Source of the DNA: CAYQNU01 sp964419055 | GTDB taxonomy: Bacteria > Bacteroidota > Bacteroidia > Flavobacteriales_D > Parvicellaceae | Assembly (NCBI GenBank): GCA_964419055.1 | Contig: CAYQNU010000008.1 | Coordinates: 1 to 64,000, forward strand | Length of the DNA: 64,000 bases | Direction: 5' to 3' | Part shown: piece by piece, positions 9,304-19,025 of the stretch | How the letters are laid out: each line of letters starts with the position of its first letter | How positions within the stretch are numbered: the stretch's first letter is position 1 | Position numbers and translations under genes: made by a program | The notes under the pieces: generated by a model | The model's database searches: none | What the model saw: only the letters and a program-made list of their open reading frames with translations | Told to the model about the DNA's origin: nothing

Positions 9304-9461
9304 TGGTCATTCCACAACTTGTTCCAAAACATTCGGAGCTTGAAGTGAAAAATTTCCTTTAAGCAATCATGGCAATTTTCCATCTCTTCGATAGAAAAGT
9401 GAAAATTGATTGTAAAAAATAAACTACCTTTGGTTAAAAATTTGCAGGCTGTTTTTTTTTA

Positions 9462-10958
9462 ATGGGAAATTTAATTCAAAACATAATTCTCAATGTTAAA
9501 ACTCGATTGATGTTTATCATCTATTTGAGCATAATCGGCATATCACTGTTTTTTATCATCTATGGTTATTTCAATACATTAAAACTTTATGAGGAAAAGC
9601 AATTAGAAATTTTAAAAGCTACAGTGACCTCGTTGGCCTACAATATAGATGGCGATGAACACCAACTACTTACAGAAAAATACCAATGGCGTGATGAGAT
9701 AAAATCGATAGACCAAGATTCTATCTATGCTAAAATTCATTACAACATTGAAAATGCGCAGCTTAAAAACAACTTTCAATCCCCTATTTACACGTTAATT
9801 TTTGATGAAGACGAAGCCATTTTTTATTATGTCGTAAATTCAGATAGCACTATGCACTACCGCCATAGTTATGAGTTTTTTCCAGATAAATTACTCGAAA
9901 AAATTAAAGAAGGGGGCGTTATTGAAAAATATCGAAATGAAAATGGAACGTGGCTGAGCGCGTTCGAACCCATTTTTAATTCAAAAGGTGAAGTTGTGGC
10001 TTTGATTGAAGCCGATGTAAATTTTGAAATTTTCCAAGATGAAGTTTTTTACCATTACCTAAAAGAATCACTCATTGCGTTGGCTGTAATCATTTTGTTG
10101 GCTCTTTTTCTCATTCCCTATATTATAAGGATTTTGAGAGAAGATGAGAATTTGAAATTGGAATTAATGCACCAAAAAAGCATTATTGATGCTCGAAATA
10201 AAGACCTTACCGATTCAGTAAATTATGCCAGTAAAATCCAAGAAGCCATGCTTCCTGACACCAGTAGAATTGAAGAATTATTTCCAAATTCATTTGTGTT
10301 TTATAAACCAAGGGATGTGGTTAGTGGCGATTTTTATTGGTTTAGGGAGAAGAACGAAAAGATTTTAGTTGCAGCAGCCGATTGCACGGGTCATGGTATT
10401 CCGGGTGCACTTATGAGCATGATTGGACATTCGAGTTTGAATGGAATCACCAATACCAATAAAGACAAAAACACTTCAGAAATATTACAAGAACTCGACA
10501 AATCGGTCACCACGTCCTTGGTTAATAAGGAATATAAAACCGAGAGTAAAGATGGAATGGACATTGGTATTTGCAAAATAGATACCCTCAAAAACACCTT
10601 GGAATTTTCAGGCGCTTTTCAAAATTTAGTTCTTATTCAAGGCGATGAAATCATAGAATTTAAAGGAAATCGTTTTCCAATTGGAGGTGGCAATAACTAC
10701 AACAAGATTGACTTTACGATTCACACCATTGAAATCAAAAAAGGCGACCAATTTTATATGTATTCGGATGGTTTTCCGGATCAATTTGGCGGTGATAAAG
10801 AGAAAAAGTACTTGGACAAAAATTTCAAAAATTTCCTAAAAAAGCTGACTGGAAAATCGCCATCAGAGAAAAAAATGATGCTGAATGAAGAATTGCTTCG
10901 TTGGCAAGGTGCTATCGAACAAGTAGATGACGTTTTGGTGATTGGATTAGCTTTTTAA
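9462..10958 (+). CDS. Membrane sensor protein with SpoIIE-type PP2C phosphatase domain
   Basis: The protein has 498 residues. Two membrane segments (about 16-37 and 203-223) bracket an extracytoplasmic sensor region of about 160 residues. A short coiled linker leads to a PP2C/SpoIIE domain (~260-498) with metal-binding blocks DVVSGDFYWF, AADCTGHGIPGALM, SDGFPDQFGG and the terminal VDDVLVIG. Such proteins dephosphorylate serine or threonine in partner-switching or related regulators. No anti-sigma or STAS gene is adjacent. A soluble paralogue lies at 51543. The substrate is unknown. Confidence 0.88.
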   Translation: MGNLIQNIILNVKTRLMFIIYLSIIGISLFFIIYGYFNTLKLYEEKQLEILKATVTSLAYNIDGDEHQLLTEKYQWRDEIKSIDQDSIYAKIHYNIENAQLKNNFQSPIYTLIFDEDEAIFYYVVNSDSTMHYRHSYEFFPDKLLEKIKEGGVIEKYRNENGTWLSAFEPIFNSKGEVVALIEADVNFEIFQDEVFYHYLKESLIALAVIILLALFLIPYIIRILREDENLKLELMHQKSIIDARNKDLTDSVNYASKIQEAMLPDTSRIEELFPNSFVFYKPRDVVSGDFYWFREKNEKILVAAADCTGHGIPGALMSMIGHSSLNGITNTNKDKNTSEILQELDKSVTTSLVNKEYKTESKDGMDIGICKIDTLKNTLEFSGAFQNLVLIQGDEIIEFKGNRFPIGGGNNYNKIDFTIHTIEIKKGDQFYMYSDGFPDQFGGDKEKKYLDKNFKNFLKKLTGKSPSEKKMMLNEELLRWQGAIEQVDDVLVIGLAF

Positions 10959-10987
10959 TAACTAAAACAGAGACTTTAAACAGTTCT

Positions 10988-11428
10988 CTAATTGTTTATT
11001 CTACACGAACATTCATGATGCTCGCTAATGAAATGAATGGATTCCACACACAATTCCTTTAATACATCCAAGTCAATATCCGATAGCTTTTTGACATAAA
11101 TACAAGCCTTACTCATTTTGAACTTGCCCAATTTTTCTATGAGAATTTTACTTTTTTCCGTTTCGGAATAAATGTACAACGAAAAAGCTGCTTTCCTAGG
11201 TGAAAATCCTAGTATTGGTGAATCCCCTTCGTGTCCACTGGCGTATTTATAATGATAGTGTCCAAAACCAATGATGGAAGGTCCCCACATTTTTGGTTCA
11301 AATCCCGACCAATCTTTTAATAGGTTCATCAGAACAAAACTTTCCTTCTTTTTTTGCTCATTCTCTACAAAGGATTCAATAAAATCAGTGGGTTGTACTT
11401 CTGTAGTTTGGGTTTTGTTTTTAGCCAT
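10988..11428 (-). CDS. DUF1801-family protein
   Basis: The protein has 146 residues with the DUF1801 (YdhG-like) pattern: MWGPSIIGFGHYHYKYASGHEGD followed by FSPRKAAFSLYI. It is third in a minus-strand unit of three similar small genes (12216 to 10988), 29 bases behind the DUF2200 gene. The family's biochemical role is unsettled; some members are linked to iron handling. It is probably cytoplasmic. Confidence 0.85.
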   Translation of the reverse strand: MAKNKTQTTEVQPTDFIESFVENEQKKKESFVLMNLLKDWSGFEPKMWGPSIIGFGHYHYKYASGHEGDSPILGFSPRKAAFSLYIYSETEKSKILIEKLGKFKMSKACIYVKKLSDIDLDVLKELCVESIHFISEHHECSCRINN

Positions 11429-11457
11429 TATCTATTTATTTATTATTTTCAATAAAA

Positions 11458-11817
11458 TCATCGAAGTATTTTAGCCATTGCTCTTCCCTTGGCTAATTCG
11501 TCTACCAATTTATCTAAATACCTTACCTTTTTAGTTAATTCATTGTCAATTTCTTCAATACGATAACCACAAATAACACCCGTAATCAAATGGGCATTAG
11601 GATTCAATACGGCTTGATTAAAAAAGGATTCAAAGGTTGTTTTATTCTCTATGAACTCTTCCAATTTTTTTTCATTAAAACCAGTTAACCATTCGATTAC
11701 TTGGTGCAACTCCTCTTTGGTTCTCCCCTTCTTTACTACCTTAGTCACATAGTGAGGATAAACAGAACCAAAGGTCAGTTTAGCAATTCGTTCGTTGTGT
11801 TCAGCGGTCACTTGCAT
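11458..11817 (-). CDS. DUF2200-family protein
   Basis: The 119 residues match DUF2200 throughout (AEHNERIAKLTFGSVYPHYV, KGRTKEELHQVIEWLTGF, ITGVICGYRIEEID). It starts 3 bases after the stop of the DUF1801 gene upstream, so the two are almost certainly cotranscribed. Function is not established for the family. Confidence 0.85.
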   Translation of the reverse strand: MQVTAEHNERIAKLTFGSVYPHYVTKVVKKGRTKEELHQVIEWLTGFNEKKLEEFIENKTTFESFFNQAVLNPNAHLITGVICGYRIEEIDNELTKKVRYLDKLVDELAKGRAMAKILR

Positions 11818-11820
11818 ATG

Positions 11821-12216
11821 TTACAGTTTTTCTAGTTTACCTTTTCTTTTTACAATGTTTTTATAGTCCCATTGAATTAAAATCGATGTTTTTAAAAAAC
11901 GTTTCAAATCAGTTATTTCAATTTCTGATACATGGTTATAAAACACAGATGCGTCCTTAAATTTTGGACCTTTAATGGATAATTTCTCTTCGTTAAAATC
12001 GGCTCCACTCCAAAACATCAAACGAATGCCTTTTTTTTGTTTACTGTACCCCACAATTGGATTTCCATTTATAAACCATACCGGATGTGCATGCCAAATT
12101 TTATTTTCAGACATGGTCAGTTCTTCGCAAATAATTTGTGCTAAAAGGTTAGCAATTTTGGCATCTTCCTCCGAAAGCTGTTCATTATAAATAAGGATGT
12201 CTTTATTCAAATTCAT
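11821..12216 (-). CDS. DUF1801-family protein
   Basis: The protein has 131 residues and includes ENKIWHAHPVWFINGNPIVGYSKQ, typical of DUF1801 proteins. It heads the three-gene minus-strand unit with the DUF2200 gene and a second DUF1801 gene. Its sequence differs clearly from the second copy, so they are distant paralogues. Function unknown. Confidence 0.8.
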   Translation of the reverse strand: MNLNKDILIYNEQLSEEDAKIANLLAQIICEELTMSENKIWHAHPVWFINGNPIVGYSKQKKGIRLMFWSGADFNEEKLSIKGPKFKDASVFYNHVSEIEITDLKRFLKTSILIQWDYKNIVKRKGKLEKL

Positions 12217-12256
12217 GGGATGTATTTTACATATTTTGCTTAAAATTTCAAAGGGT

Positions 12257-14215
12257 TCAGAATTTTAGAATCAATTTAAACCCCTTACCTTTAGACGATT
12301 CAATCGTGATTTTTGCACCAATTTTTTTGGCTCTTTCTTCCATTGTTTTCAGACCAATTCCCTTTTGCAAAGATTCATTTTCTGCAATTCCTTTACCATT
12401 GTCACGATAACTAATGGTATACGTTTGATTCTGTTTTTGTGCTTGAATTTTGAGTGCTGAAGCTTGTGCGTGTTTGAGTGTATTATTGATGCATTCTTGA
12501 AGAATTCTGAACACTTGGGTTTTATATTCAATATCCAACTCTTCAATATCGTCATTCCATTCAAAACTGCAAACAATACCCGCATTTTGTTGGGTATTTT
12601 CAATCATGGAAGCCACTGATCTTTTTAAACCAATTTTTTCTAAATAAGACGGATGAAGAAAGTGAGAAATACTTCTTGTTTGTTCGATAACTTGACCCAA
12701 TTCTTCTTCCAACCCAACAATATCTTGAACTTTCTGGGTGTTGTACATCCGCACTTTCATTTTGATGCTTGACAACAGTTGGCCAATATCATCATGTAAA
12801 TCCCTTGAAATGCGACTGCGCTCTTCATCAATGTTTTCAATTAATTTTTGAGAGTAATTTTGTTGTTGCCTTCTGGTTATCATCACATAACGCAAATAAA
12901 TTAATACCGCCACAACCAAAAAAACAATCACCAAAATAGTAATCAAATAATAGGTTCGAATGGCTTGGTATTGTTTTTCATTTCGTTCATTTTCTAATTG
13001 TGATTCCAATTGCTCTTTTCCAAAAAGCACTTGTAATTGAGCTACTTTATCCTTGTTATTCACTTCAGATAAGCTATCCTTGAGTTGGTGAAATAAAATA
13101 TGCAATTCGTAGGCTTTTTCAAAATTTCCGTTGCGGGCATATAGAGACGCTTCAATATTATACGCTTCAATTTCATCGGGCAAACTTTCTATTTGTTTGG
13201 CCAAAATAAAAGCCGTGTCCAAAAAAATTCGGGCTAATTCCAATTGATTAGAATCCCTGAGAATGGCTGCCTTTAATAAATACGATTTTGGGAGAAAATT
13301 CTTTTCATTAAAGGTTTTAAAAATATAGATTGAGGAATCAATGTAGATAAGCGCTTCGGAGTGATTCTTGGTTTTGTGATATTGACTACTTAAATTGAGG
13401 TGCGCTACACCTTTTGCAACCGGAAACCCTAATTGATGCGCATTTTGTAAGGTTTTTTTATAATGAATTATGGCCCCTTCAAAATCGTTTAACTCAGAAC
13501 TAACCAAACCCAAATTGTTGTGTAAATTAAGTGCTAATCGAAGTTCTTCTACTTGGTAGGCCAATTTTAAAGCCCTTTCAAAATCTGCTTTGGCGCTTTC
13601 TCTTTGATTTGAATACAATTTTATCAATCCAATGTTGTTTAACAACATAGCTTCATGATAGGTCTCTTTTGTTTCTTCTGCTATTTTTAATGCTTTAAGA
13701 TAATAATCCAACGCCTTATCAAACATCTGTCTTTGCTCATAAATAATTCCCAAACCATTCAAACATTCAATTTGGTTTTCGGTATAACCATTTTTTTGAG
13801 CTTCTTCCAAAATCTCATTAAATTCCTTTTCGGCCTGCAACATATTTTCATCTACCAAAATAAAATTAATACGTACTTTGGTTTTGTTGGTCAGTTTATC
13901 ATCACCCGCTTTTTCAGAAATTTCAATTGATTTTTGATAATACGTTTTGGCCTTTGCATAGTTTTTTGAGAAGTAACAAAAATTACCGTAATATTGATAA
14001 ATAGTGGCTTCATCACTCAAAGACTTTTGTGATTTTGCCATATTAATAGCCTTTTCACCATAATAAAAAACTTTAACCGAATCATAGTAAGTACTTTGTC
14101 TTATCAGTTTTTTAATACCTTCAATACTGGCAGTATCGGGTTGATTTTGGGCTACTCCAGCCGACAAAAAACAACCCATAAAGATGAGTAAAAATGCAAA
14201 GGATATAAATCGCAT
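12257..14215 (-). CDS. TPR-containing sensor histidine kinase (HisKA_3 type)
   Basis: I prefer the ATG at 14215 (MRFISFAFLLIFMGC), which gives a proper signal peptide; an ATG nine codons earlier is also possible. The mature protein has several TPR motifs (~residues 70-390), one membrane segment (YYLITILVIVFLVVAVLIYL), a HisKA_3 block with the phospho-acceptor in SRDLHDDIGQLLSSIK, and an HATPase domain (NTLKHAQAS, RDNGKGI, GIGLKTMEERA). This is the NarL/LuxR-linked kinase layout common in Bacteroidota, with periplasmic TPRs probably sensing a ligand or partner. No response regulator is adjacent, so it is an orphan kinase. Confidence 0.9.
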   Translation of the reverse strand: MRFISFAFLLIFMGCFLSAGVAQNQPDTASIEGIKKLIRQSTYYDSVKVFYYGEKAINMAKSQKSLSDEATIYQYYGNFCYFSKNYAKAKTYYQKSIEISEKAGDDKLTNKTKVRINFILVDENMLQAEKEFNEILEEAQKNGYTENQIECLNGLGIIYEQRQMFDKALDYYLKALKIAEETKETYHEAMLLNNIGLIKLYSNQRESAKADFERALKLAYQVEELRLALNLHNNLGLVSSELNDFEGAIIHYKKTLQNAHQLGFPVAKGVAHLNLSSQYHKTKNHSEALIYIDSSIYIFKTFNEKNFLPKSYLLKAAILRDSNQLELARIFLDTAFILAKQIESLPDEIEAYNIEASLYARNGNFEKAYELHILFHQLKDSLSEVNNKDKVAQLQVLFGKEQLESQLENERNEKQYQAIRTYYLITILVIVFLVVAVLIYLRYVMITRRQQQNYSQKLIENIDEERSRISRDLHDDIGQLLSSIKMKVRMYNTQKVQDIVGLEEELGQVIEQTRSISHFLHPSYLEKIGLKRSVASMIENTQQNAGIVCSFEWNDDIEELDIEYKTQVFRILQECINNTLKHAQASALKIQAQKQNQTYTISYRDNGKGIAENESLQKGIGLKTMEERAKKIGAKITIESSKGKGFKLILKF

Positions 14216-14412
14216 AAGGATTTGATTGGTTACACATTTCAAAAATAGTTAAAATATGCTTCAAAAGGTGCACAAGACCCTTTTATGTTGAATTCCAGAA
14301 GAAAAGGAGCAAAATAAAAAGAAAAAATCACGGTTTATCCAGTTGAAAATACAAATAAATTGGTAAAATTGAATTAAACTCACGATATTTGCCCTAAATC
14401 TGTTTGAATACA

Positions 14413-16467
14413 ATGAAGTTTTTATATCCTGAATTTTTGTGGGCTTTAATATTGATAAGTATTCCAATTATCATTCACTTATTCAATTTCAGAAAATTTC
14501 AAAAAATTTACTTCTCCAATATTGGTTTACTTAAAGAAGTTGAGTTAGAAACTAAATCAAAATCGCAATTAAAACACCTTATACTTTTGGCCTTGCGCAT
14601 TTTAGCCATTTCGTCATTAGTAGTGGCTTTTGCTCAACCCTATTTCCCCTCAGATGATTTTACCCCTCCTGGCGATCATCATATTTCCATTTATATTGAT
14701 AATTCACACAGTATGGATTCGAAGGGCGAAAACGGATATCGATTAGATTTGGCAAAAGAACAAGCTATAGAACTGGTAAATGGATATGCTCCAACTGATC
14801 AGTTTCAAGTAATTACTAATGACTTTGAAGGACGTCATCAACGTTTTTTCAATAAAAGTGATTGCATCAATTTAATTAATGAAATTAAACCTTCTTTTAC
14901 TTCCAAAAAATTGTCAGAAGTATTTTCGCGACAAACCGAATTATTCAGAGATGTAAACACCAATAAAACGGTTTTTTGGTTGAGTGATTTTCAAACAAAC
15001 AGTGCCGATTTTTCAGCCATTAAAGCGGATTCATCTATCAAAATTGTTTGCCTACCTTATTATCATCAAACCGCACAAAATTTATCTATTGATAGCCTTT
15101 ATTTTGAAACACCTGTGAGAAGAGTGGGCGCAGAAGACAACGTTTTTGCCTATATTTCTAATCAAAGTGAGCAAGAACTATCCTTCAAATTGGTGCTGTA
15201 TGTAAATGAAGAAGCCACAGCCTTTGTAAACTTTGACATCGGTGCAAATTCACAAAAAAAATGCGAAGTTCCTTTTACTCTAAAAGCAGGTGGAGTGCAA
15301 CATTGTCGTTTGGAGATAATGGATTACCCCGATGCGGATTTGACTTTTGATGACACTTACTTTTTTACGTATTTTGTAAAACCTACTATCAACGTATTGC
15401 ACGTTTATGAAACCTTTGGCGGTTCAGCTAGCGATAAATATGTGACCTCACTTTTTGGGAAAAATGAATTTTTCACCTTAAAAAGCACTCCGCTTTCCAG
15501 TGTTGATTTCAGCAGTATATCACAATATGATTTAGTGATTACCTCCGAAATTCAAAACTTTTCAAGTGGATTGAGCACTTCTTTAGAGTCCTACATTAAT
15601 CAAGGTGGAAATGTTTTGATTTTCCCTGGTAAAGCGAGTTCCATATCCACTTACAACGCCTTTATTTCTTTATTTAGCAATGCCCTATATCAAAACAACG
15701 TTAGTTCACAAACTAAGGTAGCCAAACTCGATTCAGAACACCCTATTTATCAAGGTATTTTTGATGAATTACCCTCAAACGTTGATTTACCCACCGTTTT
15801 CAACTATTTCCCCATTAGCAATCCTTCCTCAAGCAGCTTTAGTAATTTGATGCTGTTGCAATCGGGAAGTCCTTTTATGAGCTATTTGAAATTACCTTTG
15901 GGCAGCATAACGTTATGTGCCTCTCCGCTCAATCAAGAATCCAGTAGTTTTCCAAAACACGCCCTTTTTGTACCTACCTTATTGCGTATTGCAGAATTTT
16001 CGCAATCACAACAAAAATATGCGCATACCATTGGCAAAGACGTAAGTATAGATGTGGATAATATTCTTAAAAATGCCGAAAATTTGGTGATTCGCATGAC
16101 CGACAGTACGGTGGAATTTAAGCCTGAGGTGAAAAAGACCAACAATGGAAGTTCGTTATTACTTTATGATCAAATTAAAAAGTCGGGAGGCTACAATACC
16201 CTATCCAGTGGTTCAATAATTGGAGGTTTTAGTTTTAATTATGACCGAATTGAATCGGAACAAAAATTCCTAACTTCCGAATCATTAGTAGAAGCCATAA
16301 ACACCCATAATTTAGCTTCGTTTGTTTCGGTTTTAGAAACGGACTCACCCCAATCTGCTGTTTCGCTATCGGATGCTTTAAATGCCAAAAAATACTGGAA
16401 ATACTTATTGATTTTGGCGTTGATTTTATTAGCCGCTGAAATAGCAGTATATCGATTGTTTCGATAA
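14413..16467 (+). CDS. BatA-domain membrane protein with VWA-like region
   Basis: Translation most likely starts at the ATG at 14413 (MKFLYPEFLWALILISIPIIIHLF); the TTG three codons earlier is less likely. The N-terminus is the BatA double-membrane motif (PF07584 type). A von Willebrand A-like domain follows (ISIYIDNSHSMDS, then a DxSHS-type metal site), then a long beta-rich region and a C-terminal membrane helix (YLLILALILLAAEIAVY). Length is about 684 residues. Such proteins belong to the Bacteroidota aerotolerance-like (Bat) group, but no other bat gene or MoxR ATPase is nearby. The role is uncertain. Confidence 0.82.
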   Translation: MKFLYPEFLWALILISIPIIIHLFNFRKFQKIYFSNIGLLKEVELETKSKSQLKHLILLALRILAISSLVVAFAQPYFPSDDFTPPGDHHISIYIDNSHSMDSKGENGYRLDLAKEQAIELVNGYAPTDQFQVITNDFEGRHQRFFNKSDCINLINEIKPSFTSKKLSEVFSRQTELFRDVNTNKTVFWLSDFQTNSADFSAIKADSSIKIVCLPYYHQTAQNLSIDSLYFETPVRRVGAEDNVFAYISNQSEQELSFKLVLYVNEEATAFVNFDIGANSQKKCEVPFTLKAGGVQHCRLEIMDYPDADLTFDDTYFFTYFVKPTINVLHVYETFGGSASDKYVTSLFGKNEFFTLKSTPLSSVDFSSISQYDLVITSEIQNFSSGLSTSLESYINQGGNVLIFPGKASSISTYNAFISLFSNALYQNNVSSQTKVAKLDSEHPIYQGIFDELPSNVDLPTVFNYFPISNPSSSSFSNLMLLQSGSPFMSYLKLPLGSITLCASPLNQESSSFPKHALFVPTLLRIAEFSQSQQKYAHTIGKDVSIDVDNILKNAENLVIRMTDSTVEFKPEVKKTNNGSSLLLYDQIKKSGGYNTLSSGSIIGGFSFNYDRIESEQKFLTSESLVEAINTHNLASFVSVLETDSPQSAVSLSDALNAKKYWKYLLILALILLAAEIAVYRLFR

Positions 16468-16478
16468 TTGACGTAACT

Positions 16479-17816
16479 TTAAGAAACCGTCTGAGCTTTT
16501 GGAATAATTACTTTTTTCAATTTATTTACTTTGGTTGATCCCAAAATTTTTCGACATTGGTACGTGTCGTGGCATTGAATTAAATAATCTTTTAGGGTAT
16601 CTAACCGTTCAATTCCAATTGATTTCTCGATGTAACCGTAGCCTAAATAGGTGCCGTTTTCCATCAAAACAAATGAAATTTCCTCTTCGTTGCGCCCAAC
16701 TCCATGCCATACAATGGTTTCTTCATTCAGTAAATATTGGCGCAAAAAACGTTGCACATTGAAATCATGTTCTTCTATTGAAACCGCGCCAGTATCGTAG
16801 TTTTGAAAACCACAAAACTCGGGTTTTAATTTAAAATCGTCTATTTTTTTTATGATCCAATTTCGGGCACTTGCGATGGAAGGAAATTGAATGAGGCCTT
16901 TGTTTTGGTTGGCAATTTTATTTATGGCCAGACGAATATTACCTGAATTATCGTAATATTTATATAAAGCATATTTTAAAATAACCGATTTTTGAGCATA
17001 ATTAAATTCGGGCCAATAGTGCTTAATTTCAGCTTCCTCCAACAATGCTGCAATGACTTCATTGCCTGTATCGGTGTGGGAAACGTCAAATATGCTTTCC
17101 AAAAGACCCTTTTTTGCAATATTATTTTTGCCAGTAAAATGTGAGGTAACTCGTTTCTTAATGTTTTTGGCTTTTCCGATGTAAATTATTTTTCCTTTTG
17201 CATCATAAAAATAATAAACCCCAGCTGTTTCTGGTAAAATCTCAAATGATTTTTTGGGAAGGTTGGCGGGTAGAGTGGCTTCTTTTGAATTGGTTTTGAG
17301 CGATTTTAATATTTCAGTTTCATCCTCTTTATACAATAAATGAAAGAGTTTGGCTGTGGCTAACGCATCTCCCATTGCTCTATGCGCATTTTCTAAAGAA
17401 ATACCCAATGCTTTAGTAATGTTACCTAGTCCATAAGATTGATAACCGGGCAAAATGGTACGGCTCAAACGCAAGGAGCACAATCTTTTTGTTGGAATTT
17501 TGGCGCCACATTTCTCTAAAGAAGCTTTTACAATGTTGTAATCAAAGTTGACATTGTGTGCTACAAAAATTCGGTCTTTGAGCATGTTTTCTATTCGTTC
17601 GGCAACTTCGTGAAATTCGGGTGCTGTAGCCACCATTTGATCAGTTATACCCGTTAATTTACTTACATACCAACCAATTTTTTCTTTGGGATTTATAAGT
17701 GTTTCATAGGAATGGAGTATTTGATATCCATCGGTGATGACAATACCAATTTCGGTGATGCAATCATTACTGTGATGACTACCTGTGGTTTCAATATCTA
17801 CTACAGCAAATTCCAT
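16479..17816 (-). CDS. DnaQ-like exonuclease fused to a GIY-YIG nuclease domain
   Basis: The protein has 445 residues. Residues ~1-165 form a DEDD 3'-5' exonuclease (FAVVDIETTG; later HNVNFDYNIV and HRAMGDALAT). Residues ~195-275 are a UvrC-type GIY-YIG domain (GVYYFYDAKGKIIYIGKAKNIKKRV...). The C-terminal ~170 residues are not recognised. This fusion resembles actinobacterial and Bacteroidota DnaQ-UvrC/Cho-like proteins, probably acting in DNA repair by incision and trimming. The gene converges on the BatA gene with 11 bases between stops. Confidence 0.88.
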   Translation of the reverse strand: MEFAVVDIETTGSHHSNDCITEIGIVITDGYQILHSYETLINPKEKIGWYVSKLTGITDQMVATAPEFHEVAERIENMLKDRIFVAHNVNFDYNIVKASLEKCGAKIPTKRLCSLRLSRTILPGYQSYGLGNITKALGISLENAHRAMGDALATAKLFHLLYKEDETEILKSLKTNSKEATLPANLPKKSFEILPETAGVYYFYDAKGKIIYIGKAKNIKKRVTSHFTGKNNIAKKGLLESIFDVSHTDTGNEVIAALLEEAEIKHYWPEFNYAQKSVILKYALYKYYDNSGNIRLAINKIANQNKGLIQFPSIASARNWIIKKIDDFKLKPEFCGFQNYDTGAVSIEEHDFNVQRFLRQYLLNEETIVWHGVGRNEEEISFVLMENGTYLGYGYIEKSIGIERLDTLKDYLIQCHDTYQCRKILGSTKVNKLKKVIIPKAQTVS

Positions 17817-17916
17817 TTATCGAAAACAAAGATAATGGGACAAACCGTAAAAAAAATAAGATTTGATTTTTTTTATAAAAATGGTCAGTGTGTAAATAGT
17901 TCAATAAAAATCAAAG

Positions 17917-18185
17917 TACATTAAAGTCATTCCACCAGTTCTAGATACAATTTTCTACATTTTATTATTAAAATCTACCGATAGCTATCAGTACGAAGTG
18001 AATCCTACGCGCCTTCTCGATACAATTTTCTACATTTCATTGCGAAAATCACTCGAAGTGACTGCGCACACAACTTACCATCGAAGTTCAGTCCGGTCGA
18101 GTGACTTTCGTATATTTTACATTGATTTTGAAAAAATCGATTGTAAAATAGAAAGTAGTATCGAGACCACCTTTCATTACACTTG
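17917..18185. repeat. Dispersed intergenic repeat (GATAGCTATC family)
   Basis: This stretch contains TCATTCCACCAGTTCT, GATACAATTTTCTACATTT (twice), TACCGATAGCTATC, ACGAAGTGA and CAGTCCGGTCGAGTGAC. The same pieces recur, reordered and tandemly duplicated, at 50640-51450. It looks like a noncoding repeat that accumulates between genes, with the palindrome CCGATAGCTATCGG as a core. Confidence 0.65.
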
Positions 18186-18232
18186 ATTTTTTAGATTAAA
18201 CTCTTTAAGGTCCGGGGAGCCTACTAATTGTA

Positions 18233-18400
18233 ATGCTGGACCTAATTTTTGGAAATGTTATTCTTAAATATTTTAAATCAGTAATTTCAATATTCTATGA
18301 ATTTGTAAATCAAGAAAAGTTAATTTTTATTTTAGAAACTCAATATTGGAATAATATAGAACACTCAACTTATGGTAACTGGAAGTTTAAAGTTCTTTAA
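18233..18400 (+). pseudogene. Possible gene remnant (55 codons)
   Basis: An ATG at 18233 opens a 55-codon frame with a natural-looking composition (ending YWNNIEHSTYGNWKFKVL) directly behind the dispersed repeat. It overlaps the 3' end of the convergent lipoprotein gene by 14 bases. It could be the tail of a gene truncated by the repeat. No family is recognised and the call is weak. Confidence 0.25.
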
Positions 18401-18923
18401 AAGACTGAACCATTTTCATCATTTTATCTTGGTATTGGTCTTTGCGATCTAATAAGGTCCAGGTCATCACTTGGTAATAATTTTCTTTACCTTCAACAAA
18501 ACAAAAGGTATAAAAAATATCCAAACCATCTATTGTTGACTCCAGGGTAACAATGTTGGATTCGTTTGAATTAATGAGTTTGTTATCCATATCTGATTGG
18601 TTTTTTATACCAACATTCATTTCCACTTGATCCAATAAAAATTGAGTATATCCATTTAAATCTGAAGGATAGTTTTCATCTTCCAGACTTGCCAAGGCTG
18701 CATCTACTTCTTCTTTGGATTCGTGAATAACCACTACATAAAATTCTTTAACTAAATTTTGATATTGTAAAGAGGCATCTTCGTGTAAATCTTTTCCTTC
18801 CTCCAAAAATACAGGAACATCAAGAGAAAATAAATTGGCACCCACCACATTTTTTGTTTCGTCTGATTCTTTACAAGAACTCAATAATGAAATGAACAGC
18901 AATGAAAAAAGTAGTGCACGCAT
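18387..18923 (-). CDS. Lipoprotein, possibly PsbP/DUF1795-like
   Basis: The ATG at 18923 gives MRALLFSLLFISLLSSC, a clean lipoprotein signal; the frame is open nine codons further from a TTG, which I reject. The mature protein of about 160 residues ends in YYQVMTWTLLDRKDQYQDKMMKMVQSFKEL, similar in style to PsbP/DUF1795 proteins, where a Trp-Thr strand precedes a final helix ending in SFK. Function unknown, probably envelope-associated. Confidence 0.6.
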   Translation of the reverse strand: MRALLFSLLFISLLSSCKESDETKNVVGANLFSLDVPVFLEEGKDLHEDASLQYQNLVKEFYVVVIHESKEEVDAALASLEDENYPSDLNGYTQFLLDQVEMNVGIKNQSDMDNKLINSNESNIVTLESTIDGLDIFYTFCFVEGKENYYQVMTWTLLDRKDQYQDKMMKMVQSFKEL

Positions 18924-19025
18924 AACAGTTGGATTTAAAGTTGCTGCCAAAAATACGGTAAGTTTTTGGTTTTCAAAGAAGATGGGGAAATGTTTTTGAA
19001 ATTTTATGTAAACAATTTATTTCAA

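Noticed and set aside
11271..11474. Plus-strand frame opposite the DUF1801 gene
   Set aside because: It is a shadow of the well-supported minus-strand gene.
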